Source: Limnoperna fortunei (Eukaryota; Mollusca; Bivalvia; Mytilida; Modiolidae). From it: a stretch of 64,000 nucleotides of DNA. The stretch lies in NCBI GenBank assembly GCA_944474755.1, contig OX104113.1:58796074-58860073 (forward strand). The letters run 5' to 3'. The position numbers were made by a program, and so were the translations under genes. A model generated the notes under the pieces. The model made no database searches. It saw nothing but the letters and a program-made list of their open reading frames with translations, and was not told the DNA's origin. Positions 32,201-40,136 of this stretch are shown here, one piece after another (position 1 is the stretch's first letter; each line of letters opens with the position of its first letter).

Positions 32201-32863
32201 GGTAAGTAATCTCCATTTTGAACTATTTTCAGTGATTTCAAAGAATTTGTTACATCACAAGTTGGCTTGTGACATTTCAGTTCATTCGATGGCTTGTCAT
32301 TGACGTTGATTGTTAATGATGACGTCAGATTGTAAACAAATACTTTATATCCATTTAAACGTTGTCGGAGAACGAATTTTTTGGCAGTGTTAGCGAAATT
32401 AAGTTTAAAAAATACATGTACAATCTTCTACCCAATTTTTAGTTCTGCTTCGATAAAGATAGGTATAGTTGAATAATTAAGAATAATCTATTTCATCGCA
32501 CTAAAATAATGTTGCTGGGTAAACAGGCTAACCGTATCACATTTGGACTGATTTTTGGGCCATATCCTTACACTTACCTCCGAGATTACTTTCCGACCAT
32601 AGGTGGAAATAACCAAGGTGATCTGATTGTCAGATTGGGTGGTCTTATAAGAGGGGGACTACTGTAGAAAGGAACATTTTATTTAAAATTTAAAATTTCT
32701 GTCCCAAAAATTATCTTTCAAATAATTTATTTCTATCAATATACTTTAATACCTTATCAGCTTTCTTTTCCCCTGAACTTCCTTTAGTAACTGCTGTGAG
32801 AGCCTCTTTAAGGGACTTGACCACATCTTGTGGGCTCTTCTGTGACTTCCCAAACAGGGGCAT
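8103..32863 (-). CDS. cab39: MO25/CAB39 scaffold protein (7 coding exons, 338 aa)
   Basis: Joined exons on the minus strand: 32863-32753, 29075-28911, 26376-26258, 25712-25544, 21392-21267, 15475-15332, 8285-8103. All introns are GT-AG and the phases join without a break. The product starts [20 protein letters not shown] and ends KELKSPEES, and matches the MO25 family along its length (338 residues; human CAB39 has 341). Familiar blocks are [45 protein letters not shown]-like [18 protein letters not shown] and [14 protein letters not shown]25 is a cytosolic helical-repeat scaffold that binds the STRAD pseudokinase, stabilises active LKB1 and also activates GCK-family kinases such as MST and SPAK/OSR1; this is family knowledge. 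Introns are large and filled with transposable elements. The start is the conserved MP-F-FGKS; a splice acceptor 30 nt upstream implies an untranslated first exon further 5'. Confidence 0.96.
8595..8850 (+). mobile_element. Compact element with GGGGGTATA ends
   Basis: 5' TATACCCCCC at 8603-8612 faces CCACTGGGGGTATAAT at 8831-8846, with GACAGACAGACGGAC just before the 3' end. A single core without tandem repetition; related in plan to family 2. It lies in CAB39 intron 6, upstream of exon 7. Confidence 0.75.
8985..10320. repeat. Older dispersed repeat split by the element above
   Basis: TTGTTAACAACAGTG and GATAGATTTGCTACGATAGA on the left, and CATTATCAAAGTCAGTAC on the right, match the copy at 46846-47102. 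The 9173-10242 insertion falls inside it. Confidence 0.7.
9173..10242. mobile_element. 1.07-kb TA-flanked DNA element with spaced internal motif
   Basis: Perfect 19-bp terminal inverted repeats TGGGCTGTTTAAAAAAAAT, flanked by TA at 9171-9172 and 10243-10244. It carries GTCAGGAGTGCAAC at 9347-9360 and 9735-9748, GTCAGGAATGCAAC at 9555-9568 and a partial GTCAGGAGTGC at 9891-9901. No transposase. It is inserted in an older repeat whose uninterrupted copy is near 46846-47102. Confidence 0.85.
11248..11928 (+). mobile_element. Tandem-core element, family 3 (GTCTCGCCTGC), nested
   Basis: Starts CAAGTGTGGACACAGAAAAA. TGTCTCGCCTGC at 11267-11278 is the exact reverse complement of GCAGGCGAGACA at 11914-11925. 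The 3' end folds as TGTCTCGCCT-GCGAC-tttc-GTCGC-AGGCGAGACA (11889-11925). Cores repeat every 146 bp (GTAACCCAAAAACTTTAACG). It interrupts a family 4 core: CATTAAA on the left and AATTGCCATTTAAGGG on the right rejoin the intact core sequence. Confidence 0.85.
12265..13811. mobile_element. 1.5-kb TTAA-flanked non-autonomous DNA transposon
   Basis: Terminal inverted repeats of about 31 bp, left AGGGAAACTTCGCGAAAAAA, right ending TTTTTTCGCGAAGTTTCCTT, two mismatches. TTAA lies on both sides (12261-12264 and 13812-13815). TTAA targets are typical of piggyBac and Kolobok superfamilies; which applies is open. No coding frame inside. The interior includes ATAATA-rich tracts. Confidence 0.85.
14535..14850 (+). 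mobile_element. Degraded family 2 fragment
   Basis: Starts with GATAACCCCAGCTCCCC, followed by two cores with TTCAAATCCCATTCATTGG and CGCTACGGGAAATCC. The 3' end is missing. Confidence 0.6.
15332..15475 (-). CDS. cab39: CAB39 coding exon 6 (residues 231-278)
   Basis: Acceptor TTGTTGCAG, donor GTAAAAG. 144 bp, 48 codons, phase 0: [20 protein letters not shown] through [10 protein letters not shown]. Confidence 0.95.
15921..16343. repeat. 28-bp tandem array, 15 copies
   Basis: Unit AAATAGTCAAAGTCACATAA plus CTCCTATA; nearly all copies identical (one TATTAAAT variant near 16253). It is contiguous with single diverged units (CAAAGTCCCAAAACTCCTAC) to the right, so the array arose inside an older tandem-core element. 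In CAB39 intron 5; likely a variable-number locus. Confidence 0.95.
16344..16810 (+). mobile_element. Tandem-core element remnant next to the 28-bp array
   Basis: Two to three cores of about 160 bp with CATAACTCCTGCAAAATTTG and AAGTGGTTTTAGAGAAGATG. Ends AACAGACACAGAGC and GCTTTGCAGCTGGGGACAAC. Confidence 0.55.
17150..17480 (+). mobile_element. Family 3 fragment
   Basis: Two diverged cores (GGTCAGTCAGTTGACTGACA; GACACCTACCAGACAGTCAT) ending ATATATGACTTGCCTGCTGC. The 5' end is missing. Confidence 0.6.
17806..17943. repeat. Tandem duplication, 69 bp x 2
   Basis: CATGACAACCCAACATTTGG and the rest of the 69-bp unit occur twice with one or two differences. In CAB39 intron 5. Confidence 0.9.
19117..19370. 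repeat. 50-bp tandem array, 5 copies
   Basis: Unit GATGGCTAACTTTCTTGTAA plus ATACACACAGTGGTTCTTAA and GTTTTTAGAT, with copies starting at 50-bp steps. The sequence just before it (CACCCTAAGGATGATT) matches the 3' part of family 4 elements, so the array grew from such an element. Confidence 0.95.
19922..21240 (+). mobile_element. Tc1-like DNA transposon, complete ends
   Basis: 1319 bp bounded by 29-bp terminal inverted repeats (3 mismatches), left CAGTATATGGACATAATAG, right ending GTCCAAGTACTG, and flanked by TA on both sides (19920-19921, 21241-21242), the hallmark target duplication of Tc1/mariner. It encodes a single decayed transposase and sits antisense in CAB39 intron 5. A 10-bp ATGACGTCAT palindrome precedes the transposase. 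Confidence 0.93.
20133..21183 (+). pseudogene. Tc1-like DD34E transposase, two lesions
   Basis: Begins [20 protein letters not shown], with a helix-turn-helix of the [20 protein letters not shown] type and an AT-hook-like RAGRGRKK. Catalytic residues are visible: D in VYSDECQ, D in MDDNAP, and E in [10 protein letters not shown]. Their codon spacing allows DD34E once one extra base is discounted. Two lesions: TGA at 20643-20645, where the family has a tryptophan (V-W-R), and a one-base frameshift near 20900-20925. The frame then runs to TAA at 21181-21183. Otherwise full length, so it is a recently inactivated copy. Confidence 0.9.
21267..21392 (-). CDS. cab39: CAB39 coding exon 5 (residues 189-230)
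   Basis: Acceptor ATTTACAG, donor GTATTT. 126 bp, 42 codons: [20 protein letters not shown] through [12 protein letters not shown]. It has no ATG-initiated frame of useful length and was found by matching the family. A Tc1-like transposon ends 26 bp beyond the donor. Confidence 0.94.
21712..23455 (+). mobile_element. Tandem-core element, family 1 (GCGGGGGCAT)
   Basis: 5' subterminal ATGCCCCCGC at 21730-21739 is the exact reverse complement of GCGGGGGCAT at 23440-23449. That 3' motif closes a hairpin with ATGCCCCCG at 23420-23428. Between them lie about ten tandem cores of 165-167 bp, each carrying CAGGAAGTAGTTG, then a GGAC/AGAC microsatellite at 23378-23405. The plan matches pearl/HINE-type non-autonomous elements of bivalves. 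It has no coding capacity; long minus-strand frames arise from the repeated core. It occupies CAB39 intron 4. Confidence 0.85.
23532..24008 (+). mobile_element. Family 3 copy, diverged
   Basis: 5' GTCTCGCCTGCATTCCGC near 23553, 3' CAGGCGAGACAAAAA near 23994-24008. Roughly two cores. It lies between family 1 and family 2 elements in CAB39 intron 4. Confidence 0.8.
24330..25520 (+). mobile_element. Tandem-core element, family 2 (AAGCGGGGG)
   Basis: 5' ATAACCCCCGCTT at 24377-24389 is complementary to AAGCGGGGGGTAT at 25499-25511. About seven cores of roughly 150 bp (TTCCATTCAGTGGTGTAGGA, with TATGGGAAACCCCAAATATC) are followed by an ACGGACGG tract at 25470-25490. The right end is about 25 nt from the CAB39 exon 4 donor. 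Confidence 0.82.
25544..25712 (-). CDS. cab39: CAB39 coding exon 4 (residues 132-188)
   Basis: Acceptor TATGTTTAG; the first base completes a glycine codon. 169 bp, ending ACATTTAAG followed by GTAAGA. It contains [12 protein letters not shown] and [14 protein letters not shown]. The donor is about 25 nt from the 3' end of a tandem-core mobile element. Confidence 0.95.
26258..26376 (-). CDS. cab39: CAB39 coding exon 3 (residues 93-132, last codon split)
   Basis: Acceptor GTCTTCCAG, donor GTAAAG. 119 bp, ending with the two bases GG of a split glycine codon. It encodes [20 protein letters not shown] and the following segment up to ELMK. Confidence 0.94.
26377..27208. other. CAB39 intron 2, left part
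   Basis: AT-rich, no repeat or frame supported. Confidence 0.55.
27209..27836 (+). mobile_element. Family 3 copy lacking its own 3' end
   Basis: Starts AAGTGTGGACACAGAAAAAC, has about four 146-bp cores and stops abruptly after GGACCGTGAAATT. The sequence then continues as family 4 up to 28326. Confidence 0.8.
27837..28326 (+). mobile_element. Family 4 3' part with terminal hairpin
   Basis: Contains AAAGGGCAATAACTCCTACA, GGCGGCCATGTTGG, GTGGTTTTGGAGGAGAAG and a GAC microsatellite (28257-28275). It ends in a hairpin AGCTCAC-at-GACCC-ttc-GGGTC-ag-GTGAGCT at 28293-28323. No family 4 5' end is present; see the family 3 copy immediately to the left. Confidence 0.8.
28911..29075 (-). CDS. cab39: CAB39 coding exon 2 (residues 38-92)
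   Basis: Acceptor TGACAG before GCATCTGAA, donor GTAATG after GACTTTGAG. 165 bp, phase 0 at both ends. It encodes [18 protein letters not shown] through KVDFE, matching the EVSKNL..EILYG..EPQTE block of the family. Confidence 0.94.
29116..29732 (+). mobile_element. Family 3 copy, strongly diverged
   Basis: GTGTAGACACAGAATAAATG and TGTCTCACC at the start, cores with AGGTCAAGGTCAGGCAAC, and ATATGTCTAGCTTCCAGTAA near the end. In CAB39 intron 1, just upstream of exon 2. Confidence 0.65.
30089..30329 (-). mobile_element. tRNA-derived SINE
   Basis: On the minus strand: GGGGCCTCGGTGGCTGAGTG, with a pol III box A TGGCTGAGTGG (30318-30308), a box B-like GCGTCGATTCTCA, a conserved central domain CTCCGGGTACTCCGGCGTCC, and a tail of CAAACAAACAAACC. 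The central domain recalls Meta/MESC-type molluscan SINEs (from memory). In CAB39 intron 1. Confidence 0.8.
30483..30562. repeat. Tandem duplication, 38 bp x 2
   Basis: ATGTTGTAATGAAAATATTT followed by GTTGCAGGAAGGCAGA occurs twice with one difference. Confidence 0.85.
30846..31516. mobile_element. Foldback (Mutator-like) element, 671 bp
   Basis: Long inverted arms 30846-31104 and about 31265-31516, with ends GGGTGTGGGCTAAAAC and GTTTTAGCCCAACC. It is flanked by a perfect 10-bp direct repeat CTCTAAATAA at 30836-30845 and 31517-31526. Long arms and a 9-11 bp target duplication fit Mutator-like elements. No coding capacity. In CAB39 intron 1. Confidence 0.85.
32100..32670. mobile_element. Diverged inverted-repeat element
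   Basis: GACCTCGGAGGTAAGTAATC (about 32192) is mirrored by CACTTACCTCCGAGATTACT (about 32573), and TTATAAGACTAC by GGTGGTCTTATAAG near the outer ends. Likely a decayed MITE just upstream (5' on plus) of CAB39 exon 1's 3' boundary, within intron 1. Confidence 0.55.
32753..32863 (-). CDS. cab39: CAB39 coding exon 1 (residues 1-37)
   Basis: ATG at 32863-32861; the exon ends GCTGATAAG followed by GTATTA. It encodes the N-terminal FGKS..KSP segment. An acceptor, TGATTTTCAG, ends at 32894, so transcription probably starts in a separate untranslated exon at higher coordinates. Confidence 0.93.
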
Positions 32864-33410
32864 TATATGGTTCAACTTTTTTTTCAATAAAACCTGAAAA
32901 TCATATCATTATCAATTTTAAACTTTAAAAAAACCTTTCGAAAATGTGTGTGCACATGATTTCATCTGATTTTTTTGAAAAATTTATTGAGGGCATGAAT
33001 ATATACTGATTTTACTACTTTTTGGCACTTCATTCAATTTTTTTAATACATGTATTTTTATTACATTTGGCATGTAGATGTATTGTACAGGTATATGTAT
33101 TATTAAAAACTTATGTAAATTAAAGAAGAATAATAGTTTTATTCTTCCAATATTTATAAAGTGTATAGTGTAAAATTCTCCACATGCTCTGCATCAACAC
33201 AGGTGATGACTTTGTTCCTTGTTTTCCATATTCTATGTGTTATATTCCAGCAGTTTGCAATTGACCAATCCACAGACACCTGTCTGACGATTTGTATGTT
33301 GTTGCTCCTTTAATCATAGTAAGTTACTTCTGAATTTAATTATACACATATTGCTAATGGGATATACATGTAGTTTTACAGTAATCAAAAATAGTCAAGT
33401 GCACAAAATC

Positions 33411-33780
33411 AGGGCTAGTGTTGGAGGGTGACTCGGTGGAAGAATTCGCTTTATCGTGTCCCCCACTTACCTATTGCTTATCTTCTAAAGCTAAGTGAAG
33501 TCGCCCTGTGATTTTTAACAAGTGCCATAAGTCCCCTTTTAATTTTACTTCCATTTTGGTAAGAAATCTTGGTATTTATTGTTACTACATCATGTGTCAG
33601 GACTCACATTGGAGGGAGACTTGGGCGAAGAAGTCGCCTTATCGCGATCCTACTTTGCCCTCGATCATCTTCAAAAGCGAAGTGAAGTTGCCCATTCATT
33701 TTGTAGACTCGCCTGATGTCACTTTTCAAATTTCATTCCCATTTTGGTAAGAAATCTTATTTTTTATACTGCATCATGTT
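33411..33780. repeat. Direct duplication of ~187 bp related to hAT-like ends
   Basis: Two copies, CAGGGCTAGTGTTGGAGGGT and CAGGACTCACATTGGAGGGA, each followed by AAGTGAAGTCGCCC or AAGTGAAGTTGCCC and CCATTTTGGTAAGAAATCTT. The GAAGTCGCC text recurs at the inner ends of the elements at 35145 and 37857. Confidence 0.65.
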
Positions 33781-34324
33781 TACGCACCACAAAGTCAACT
33801 GGTACTAATTTGACTTTATTTGGTATATAAAGCTTAGGTTTAAAATACGACCGGAAACCAGTTCTGAGCAAAATTTCCCGAGCCGATATGAATCAGCTGC
33901 CAGAGATTGCAAATATACAATGCTGATAGTGTTGAAATGTGTATTTCAATAGAAACAAAGTAAAAAATAGTATTTTGGCCGTTACTTTAACAAATTTACT
34001 TTTAATAGTGAATTTTACAATTTAAAATTAATTACAAAATATATTATCACAGTGATGTAATTTTCTATTTCTAGTTCTAATAGTACATCATTATTATTTA
34101 AAGGGGAGTAATCAAAACAGTGTAAGCTGGTTCCCCCTTGCCTTAAACTCTGTTATGTATAGCATGGAGTTGAATACTGGTGGAAACCAGTACAAAGCAA
34201 ATACAAATACAGTGATTTTGTTGCCTTTTTTAAAAACAGCCCCCTCCTTCCCAATTAGGAAAATTTATCAATGTTTTTCTTCAAATTGGGGAAAAAAGTT
34301 ATGGTTTTACACTTATAAACTAAG

Positions 34325-35136
34325 GCTCCCAGAAGCCTGTATCGCTCACCTGAACCTGAAACCAAACAACCTTTTTTATCCAGCTTTTCTTTCCTATTAG
34401 GATTTGCTCAACACTTCTGCAAAAGTCACTAATTGTGACCTTCAAAGGGAAATAACTCCTATAAGGAGGAGCTTTTGATGCTTAGAGTGAGAAGGGAGGT
34501 TCATTTCAACTTTGCTGTACCTGTTACTCTCTTGACCCCCCCCCCCCCCCCCTTTTCTATTTTAGGTAGTCAGCGGTTATGATTTGCACAATTTTGGTAG
34601 AGGACATCCTAAAGATGCTATGTGCAATGTTTCAAAGCAGTCTTTCATTGGTAAAAGAAATGTTCGAGGAGAATAATTCCTAAATAGTTCATCAGACAAT
34701 CTTGACCCTGAAGACATTTTTGTAGCCTCCATAGAGCAGAACAATTAAGAAATGCTAACTGTTTCTCTAGTTCTAATAATTTTTAAGATTTTGAGACAAA
34801 AATGTCAACAATAATCAATATCGACAATTAAAGGGCAATAACTCTTATAAGGAGTTATAATACAACTTTTACCCAATGGAGTGTTTCGTAGAGCTTCGAT
34901 CCTGATGAAGGCATGTCTCTCGGTTTTCCTTTATCTGTTATACTTTTTGAACTATAAGCCAAAAACTGTATTTTGACCCCCTTCCATCATCCTATTTTTA
35001 GCTACATGTATGGTGGCCATGTTAGTACTTTCAGTGGTTTCAGAGGAGGTGATTTTTAAAAATCAATTAAAATTAAAACCGATTAAAAAAAAACAGTTCA
35101 AGAAGGATAACTCTTTAACGGCTTATCAGACAATGA
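34325..35136 (+). mobile_element. Family 4 copy with intact 5' end
   Basis: AGGCTCCCAGAAGCCTGTAT then GCTCACCTGAACC at 34344-34356, the complement of the family's 3' hairpin arm. Two long cores follow with AGGGCAATAACTCTTATAAG and a poly-C run at 34537-34554. The 3' end is interrupted by the hAT-like element at 35145. Confidence 0.75.
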
Positions 35137-35144
35137 TGCTTGGA

Positions 35145-37280
35145 CAGGGGTCACCACACTCTAAAAAAGTAGGGAGAAGTGACTTCTCCATGGCAGCCAA
35201 ACAGGGAGAAGTGAGGCCCTGATAGGGAGACTTCAGGAGACATTAGGGAGAAGTCAGGGGGAATGTACAAATAATTAAATTTCGCAGTAGTTATATACAT
35301 TTTTCATTATTTACATCATTTTTTTTTAATGATTGTGGATTTCCAGGATTATTTCTTTTGTGATTTTAAATTATAACACATTTAGATTCAGTTTTTTTCC
35401 TTTCTTTTTCATTATTATTAATGCAATATCAAATCTCACATAACCTTTATTATTAAAAATCAATGAAAAAAAGCACCAGATATAGCGACTATTTTTCTAT
35501 ATACTTAACTACTTGTAGCCATACAAGGTATTCACAAATAAAAATAGATCAACTAAAAATATTTGTTCGTGTAGACATAAACATCATTCATGAAGTTCTT
35601 GTATACATCATAATATTTCTAACAGTTTGTTATGAACATGTCATGTTTATCTGAGCAAAATTTTCAAAGAAGATAGATAAACTAACATAACATTAAACCA
35701 AGAAATAATTCTTCTGTTCAGCACACTTCCACTTGGACTGCTTCATGAGACAACTATCTACAGAACTTTTTAGGATGTCAATAATTACTATTCATCTTTA
35801 TTCTTTCTTGTGCAGTTCATATATATGTTAGACTCAGATCGAAGTACGTCCTCAAATTGACGGCATATTCTCAGATCTATGGCAGATGTCGTCATACGAT
35901 AGGAAAATACATGACCGATTTTGAAGGTACTCAAATATATGGCCTGTACGTCATAAATGCTTCAAATTCACGGCACATTTTATTTGCTCTAAATCTAACA
36001 GGGGTGAAAAAATATAATTGAGTCAATAATTGAGACTATAATGAATGAGTTCAACTACACGTAACCATGAAATTTGTTGGACGCAAAAGAATGTTGTCTA
36101 GATGTAGACATTTTTCATTATTTTAAAACAACTAGTAAGTTTTTTGACAGGTGTAATCTAACTTGAGTGTATAGAAATGAAACAAACAATTATTGTAGAA
36201 TCTAGTACATGTATTATTGTTTTGCGCAATCCTATTACGTGACAGTCAGTGTCTAAAAATCAAAGAGTCATAAACTTTAAGCAAACATTCAATGATCTAT
36301 TAAAAAACTGCAATCAGTATGGACAAATGATATTACTGCTTTCAAGTGAAATAAGTAAATGCATATGTTCAAAAACCAGCCTAATATCCCCTAATGAGCA
36401 ATTTCTTCAATTCCTATCTAATAATTTTAAAGAAATGTTCTGATTTTTGTAATTAAAGAGATGAAACTAACTACATAATAATACAATTATATTTTCTGAA
36501 TCGTTATCGTCGTTTTCATTGATTAATTTATATCTGTGCATAAAACGGTTTTTTCAATACGAATGAATCATTTTTGTGAATAAATAATGTCTTTGTTTCT
36601 TACCTTTGGTTTTTTCAAAAGCAAAATTTTAAAAAAGGCAACATGCAAATTATTTTTCGTTAATGCGAGAAAGAATTTTTCCTAACCAACATTTAAATGT
36701 GAGATTGCAAATGATTTATGAAATATTATCAGTTGTTTATTTTCAGAGTTCATCAACGTTTGATGACGTCAGCGACCATTGATCATAGAATTTACTTAGT
36801 CTGTGATGTCATCTGCCATAGATCTGAAAAAGCGACATTGATTTGAGGACGTACTTCTATCTGAGTCAAAGAAAATACAATATGCTTTGAAAGAACTGAA
36901 GTTTGAAACCAATTGAAAGTGTTTGTTTATCAAACAAATTACAATTTTTCAGTATGGGCCATTGTAGTACTTTACTTTTCTTCGTTTTTTACTTCCGGAA
37001 ATAAGTCACATCCGGTAAATAAACAAATGGCACGTAATTCAGTTAAAAGACGTAAATCCTTTGAAAAAATGTTAAATACGCATATCGTTTGCTTTTTTTA
37101 TTGGAATTACACCTTTACTGATAAATTGGTAGTCTGGGTGAATTATTCGGACCAGATCATATGCAAGTATCTACTGTGAACCATCTGGCAACTTTAGGGA
37201 AATAACAGGGCGACTTCGTCTTCGCTTTTGAGGCGCCGTAGGGGGACTTTGTCGCCCACTTCGCCCAGTGTGGTGAGCTC
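35145..37280. mobile_element. hAT-like element, copy A, with nested insertion
   Basis: Begins CAGGGGTCACCACACT and ends AGTGTGGTGAGCTC. TGCTTGGA flanks it on both sides (35137-35144 and 37281-37288), an 8-bp duplication typical of hAT elements. Without the nested insertion at 35831-36867 it is about 1.1 kb. Inverted relative to copy A'. Its target is the tail of the family 4 element at 34325. No transposase recognised. Confidence 0.82.
35831..36867. mobile_element. Inverted-repeat element nested in hAT-like copy A
   Basis: 1037 bp with 27-bp terminal inverted repeats (one mismatch) starting GACTCAGATCGAAGTACGTC and ending TACTTCTATCTGAGTC. Copy A' lacks it at the equivalent point, so the pair gives an empty site. 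Target duplication not resolved. No coding frame. Confidence 0.82.
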
Positions 37281-37639
37281 TGCTTGGAATTACATTGATT
37301 TATTTTGAGCAGTTTAGATTATTTATGATAAAGTATCACTGAAAAAACAGAAAAAAATACATTACAATAGAATAAATATATTTTTTTAGTAAAGTTGCTA
37401 GAGTTATAAATGAAATGCATGTAAAACTAGTTTGTCTGCTTTCGTTACGTACAATGGTATTCGGACAAACCACGAGACTTTTCCCGCCTCAACTGCAGAC
37501 GACATTACCCGAAGGATTTCCAATAGATAACAATGGAATTTTCTAACGTACACTTCAGTTCAAAACAAGGTCAAAATTTAGTATGGAAAATCGTTATATC
37601 AACATTAAAATTCAGCCGCATTTCAGAATGCCAGTAAGC

Positions 37640-39300
37640 TGTGGAATAGTCAGAGAATCCTTTGCCGTCCAGCCTTTTTTTTTACATTTTTTTTTTGCGT
37701 GGGACGTCAGAGAGCTGTCCATAAGCAAAACAGCGGATTTTGCAACACGGGTCTGGGTCGGCAAATTTCAACTGGTCCAGATGTTAACAAACATTTTCGT
37801 CCAGTTAACCTATATATAATTTGCTTCTTTAGATATTTTTCTCTATGAATATAATACAGGGCTCACCACACTGGGCGAAGTGGACCTGAAGTCGCCCTAA
37901 TGCGCCTCAAAAGCGAAGTCGAAGTCGCCCTGTCATTTCCCTAAAGTCGCCCGATGGTTCACATAAGATACTTGTAAATCTGGTCCAAATACTTCACCCA
38001 GACTACCAATTTATCAGTAAATGTGGAATTCCAATTAAAAAACGGCAAACAATATGTGTATTTCAGGATTTACGTCTTTCAAATGTATAACGCGCCATTT
38101 GTTTATTTACCGGATGTGACTAATTACCGGAAGTGTATAACGAAGAAAAGTAATGTACAACGGCCCAAAATGAAAAATCGTAATTTTTTTGATAAACAAA
38201 CACTTTTAACTGGTTTCAAACTTCAGTTCTTTTAAAGAGTATTGTACTATAACAATTTTCTTTGATAAGTATATGAGCTCCACTTGAAAGAATAAAGATG
38301 TATAGTAATTATTGACATCATGATAAGTTCTGTAGATGGGTGTCCCATGCAGCAATTTGGATTAGCACAACTTTGTATAAGTGGAAGTGTGCTGAACAGA
38401 AGAATTATTTCTGTGTTTAATGTAATGTTATTCTATCTATCTTCTTGGGAAATTTGCTAAGATAAACATAGCATGTTCATAACAAACTGTTAGGAATATT
38501 ATGATACAAGAACTCGTGAATGAAGTTTATGTCTACACATATACAAATATTTTTGTTGATCTATTTTTATTTGTGAATACCTTGTATGGCTACAAGTACT
38601 GAAGTAGATAGAAAAATAGTCCCTCTATCTGGTGTTTTTTTCAATGATTAATGATAAAGGATATGTGCTGTTTGATATTGCATACCATGAATAATAATGA
38701 AAAAGAAATAAACAAAACTGAATCTAAGTGTGTTATGGTTTTAAAACACAAGAGAAATAATCCTGGAAATTGATGTACATGTAAATAATGAAAAATGTAT
38801 GTAACTACTGCGAAATTAATTATTCATACGGTCTCCCTATCAGGGCCTGACTTCTCCCTATTTGGCTCCCAGGGAGAAGTCACTTCTCCCTACTTTTTTA
38901 GAGTGTGGTGATCCCTGTAATAAGTATACCTTAAATCAAGCTAATTTAAGCACTGGATTTAAGTCACATTGTTGTCACATGACTTTTTGTTCAAAATGAA
39001 TGTGCAATGTCGAATGTAAGGGTATCGATGGAAATGAGCTTAGAAATGGACTTAAATCATTTTGATTGAAGGTATGATGATTATATTCATAATATAGTAA
39101 AATATCTAAAGAAGCAAATTATATATAGTTTAACTAGACGAAAATGTTTGTTAACATCTGGACAAGATCAAATTTGCCGACCCAGACCTGTGTCGCAAAA
39201 TCCACTGTTTTGCTTATGGAGAGCTCTCTAACGTCCCACGCAAAAAAAATAAATTTAAAAAAAAGCGTTGGACGGAAGAGGATTCTCGGACTAGCTGTGG
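37640..39300. mobile_element. Foldback element split by hAT-like copy A'
   Basis: 37640-37856 (GCGTGGGACGTCAGAGAGCT; CCAGATGTTAACAAACATTT) is the reverse complement of about 39058-39300 (AAATGTTTGTTAACATCTGG; AGAGCTCTCTAACGTCCCAC). The stem continues on the far side of A' (TATACCTTAAATCAAG at 38925 with GATTGAAGGTATGATG at 39063), so A' is inserted in one arm. Frames inside have no recognised homology. Confidence 0.75.
37857..38917. mobile_element. hAT-like element, copy A' (inverted)
   Basis: Starts CAGGGCTCACCACACTGGGC and ends AGAGTGTGGTGATCCCTG; 1061 bp, colinear in reverse complement with copy A. TAATA is shared by the two flanks. It lies inside a separate foldback (about 37640-39300). 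Confidence 0.82.
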
Positions 39301-39749
39301 AAAAAAAGGTTGTTCATTTCAAAAAGTATAATCAGAGATTTACAAAAGGATCCTAAACTCGACCAAACACTGTAGCAGTTTTCCATTTTGTCTGCAAACA
39401 CCTGTCGGAAAGACACGGTAGAGTTTACTATAGTATATTACATACGCGATGACTTTTACACATGCAGTTTTATTAAGCAAAAAACACAAAATTAAAGCTG
39501 AAGTTTATACTTAAGTATCTGTTTTCAATAACATTTCTTTATATAGGAACAGTTTGTATTAATATACACTTCAAACTTTTAATCATAGCGCAAATAACTT
39601 AAATAATGATTCGTCATACAAAACATGCTTACGAGTTCGAATGTTTTGGAAAAGATTTGTTTCTATGTGGACCATATCGTAGCCAATAACAAGATGTTTC
39701 GTATATTAACATGTAACATTGTTTTATTATAAATTCAGTAAGAACTTTA

Positions 39750-39995
39750 ACAACAGGAAAACACGTCACAGCCACTCAGCTAACATCATGCAACCACACT
39801 GTAACACCATTGAATATGAAACCAGCTTCTTCCCCAGGACAATCCGAGACTGGAACCAACTACCCAATAATGTTGCAACAGACTCAAGCACTTACACCTT
39901 TAAGGAGCGCCTCTGGTCTTGCTACCATTCAGAGACCAGAGCCCCAGTCAAACCTTAGACCACCAGCTTTGTTTTTAACCTGCACCAAGCACCTT
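39750..39995 (+). pseudogene. LINE ORF2 C-terminal fragment
   Basis: Encodes RKTRHSHSANIMQPHCNTIE followed by SFFPRTIRDWNQLPNN and FKERL, the typical C-terminus of jockey/CR1-like ORF2 proteins, then a stop at 39956-39958. Nothing upstream of about 39750 continues the ORF, so it is 5'-truncated. Its 3' UTR seems to be interrupted by the minus-strand LINE at 39995-41370 and to continue at 41385-41476. Confidence 0.7.
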
Positions 39996-40136
39996 CTTCT
40001 TCTTCTTTTGTATGGATGATCTACCACTTGATTGGTACACCCAATATAAAATTGGTATGAGATAGTCACAGGTAAAATATTTACATAAATTATATACACC
40101 TAATAGCGACAAAGTATTTTAAAATAAAAATAAAAC

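Noticed and set aside
32320..32327. TGACGTCA as a CAB39 promoter element
   Set aside because: It lies inside a decayed inverted-repeat element in intron 1, downstream of the start codon in gene orientation; a similar site at about 36762 is also inside a mobile element.
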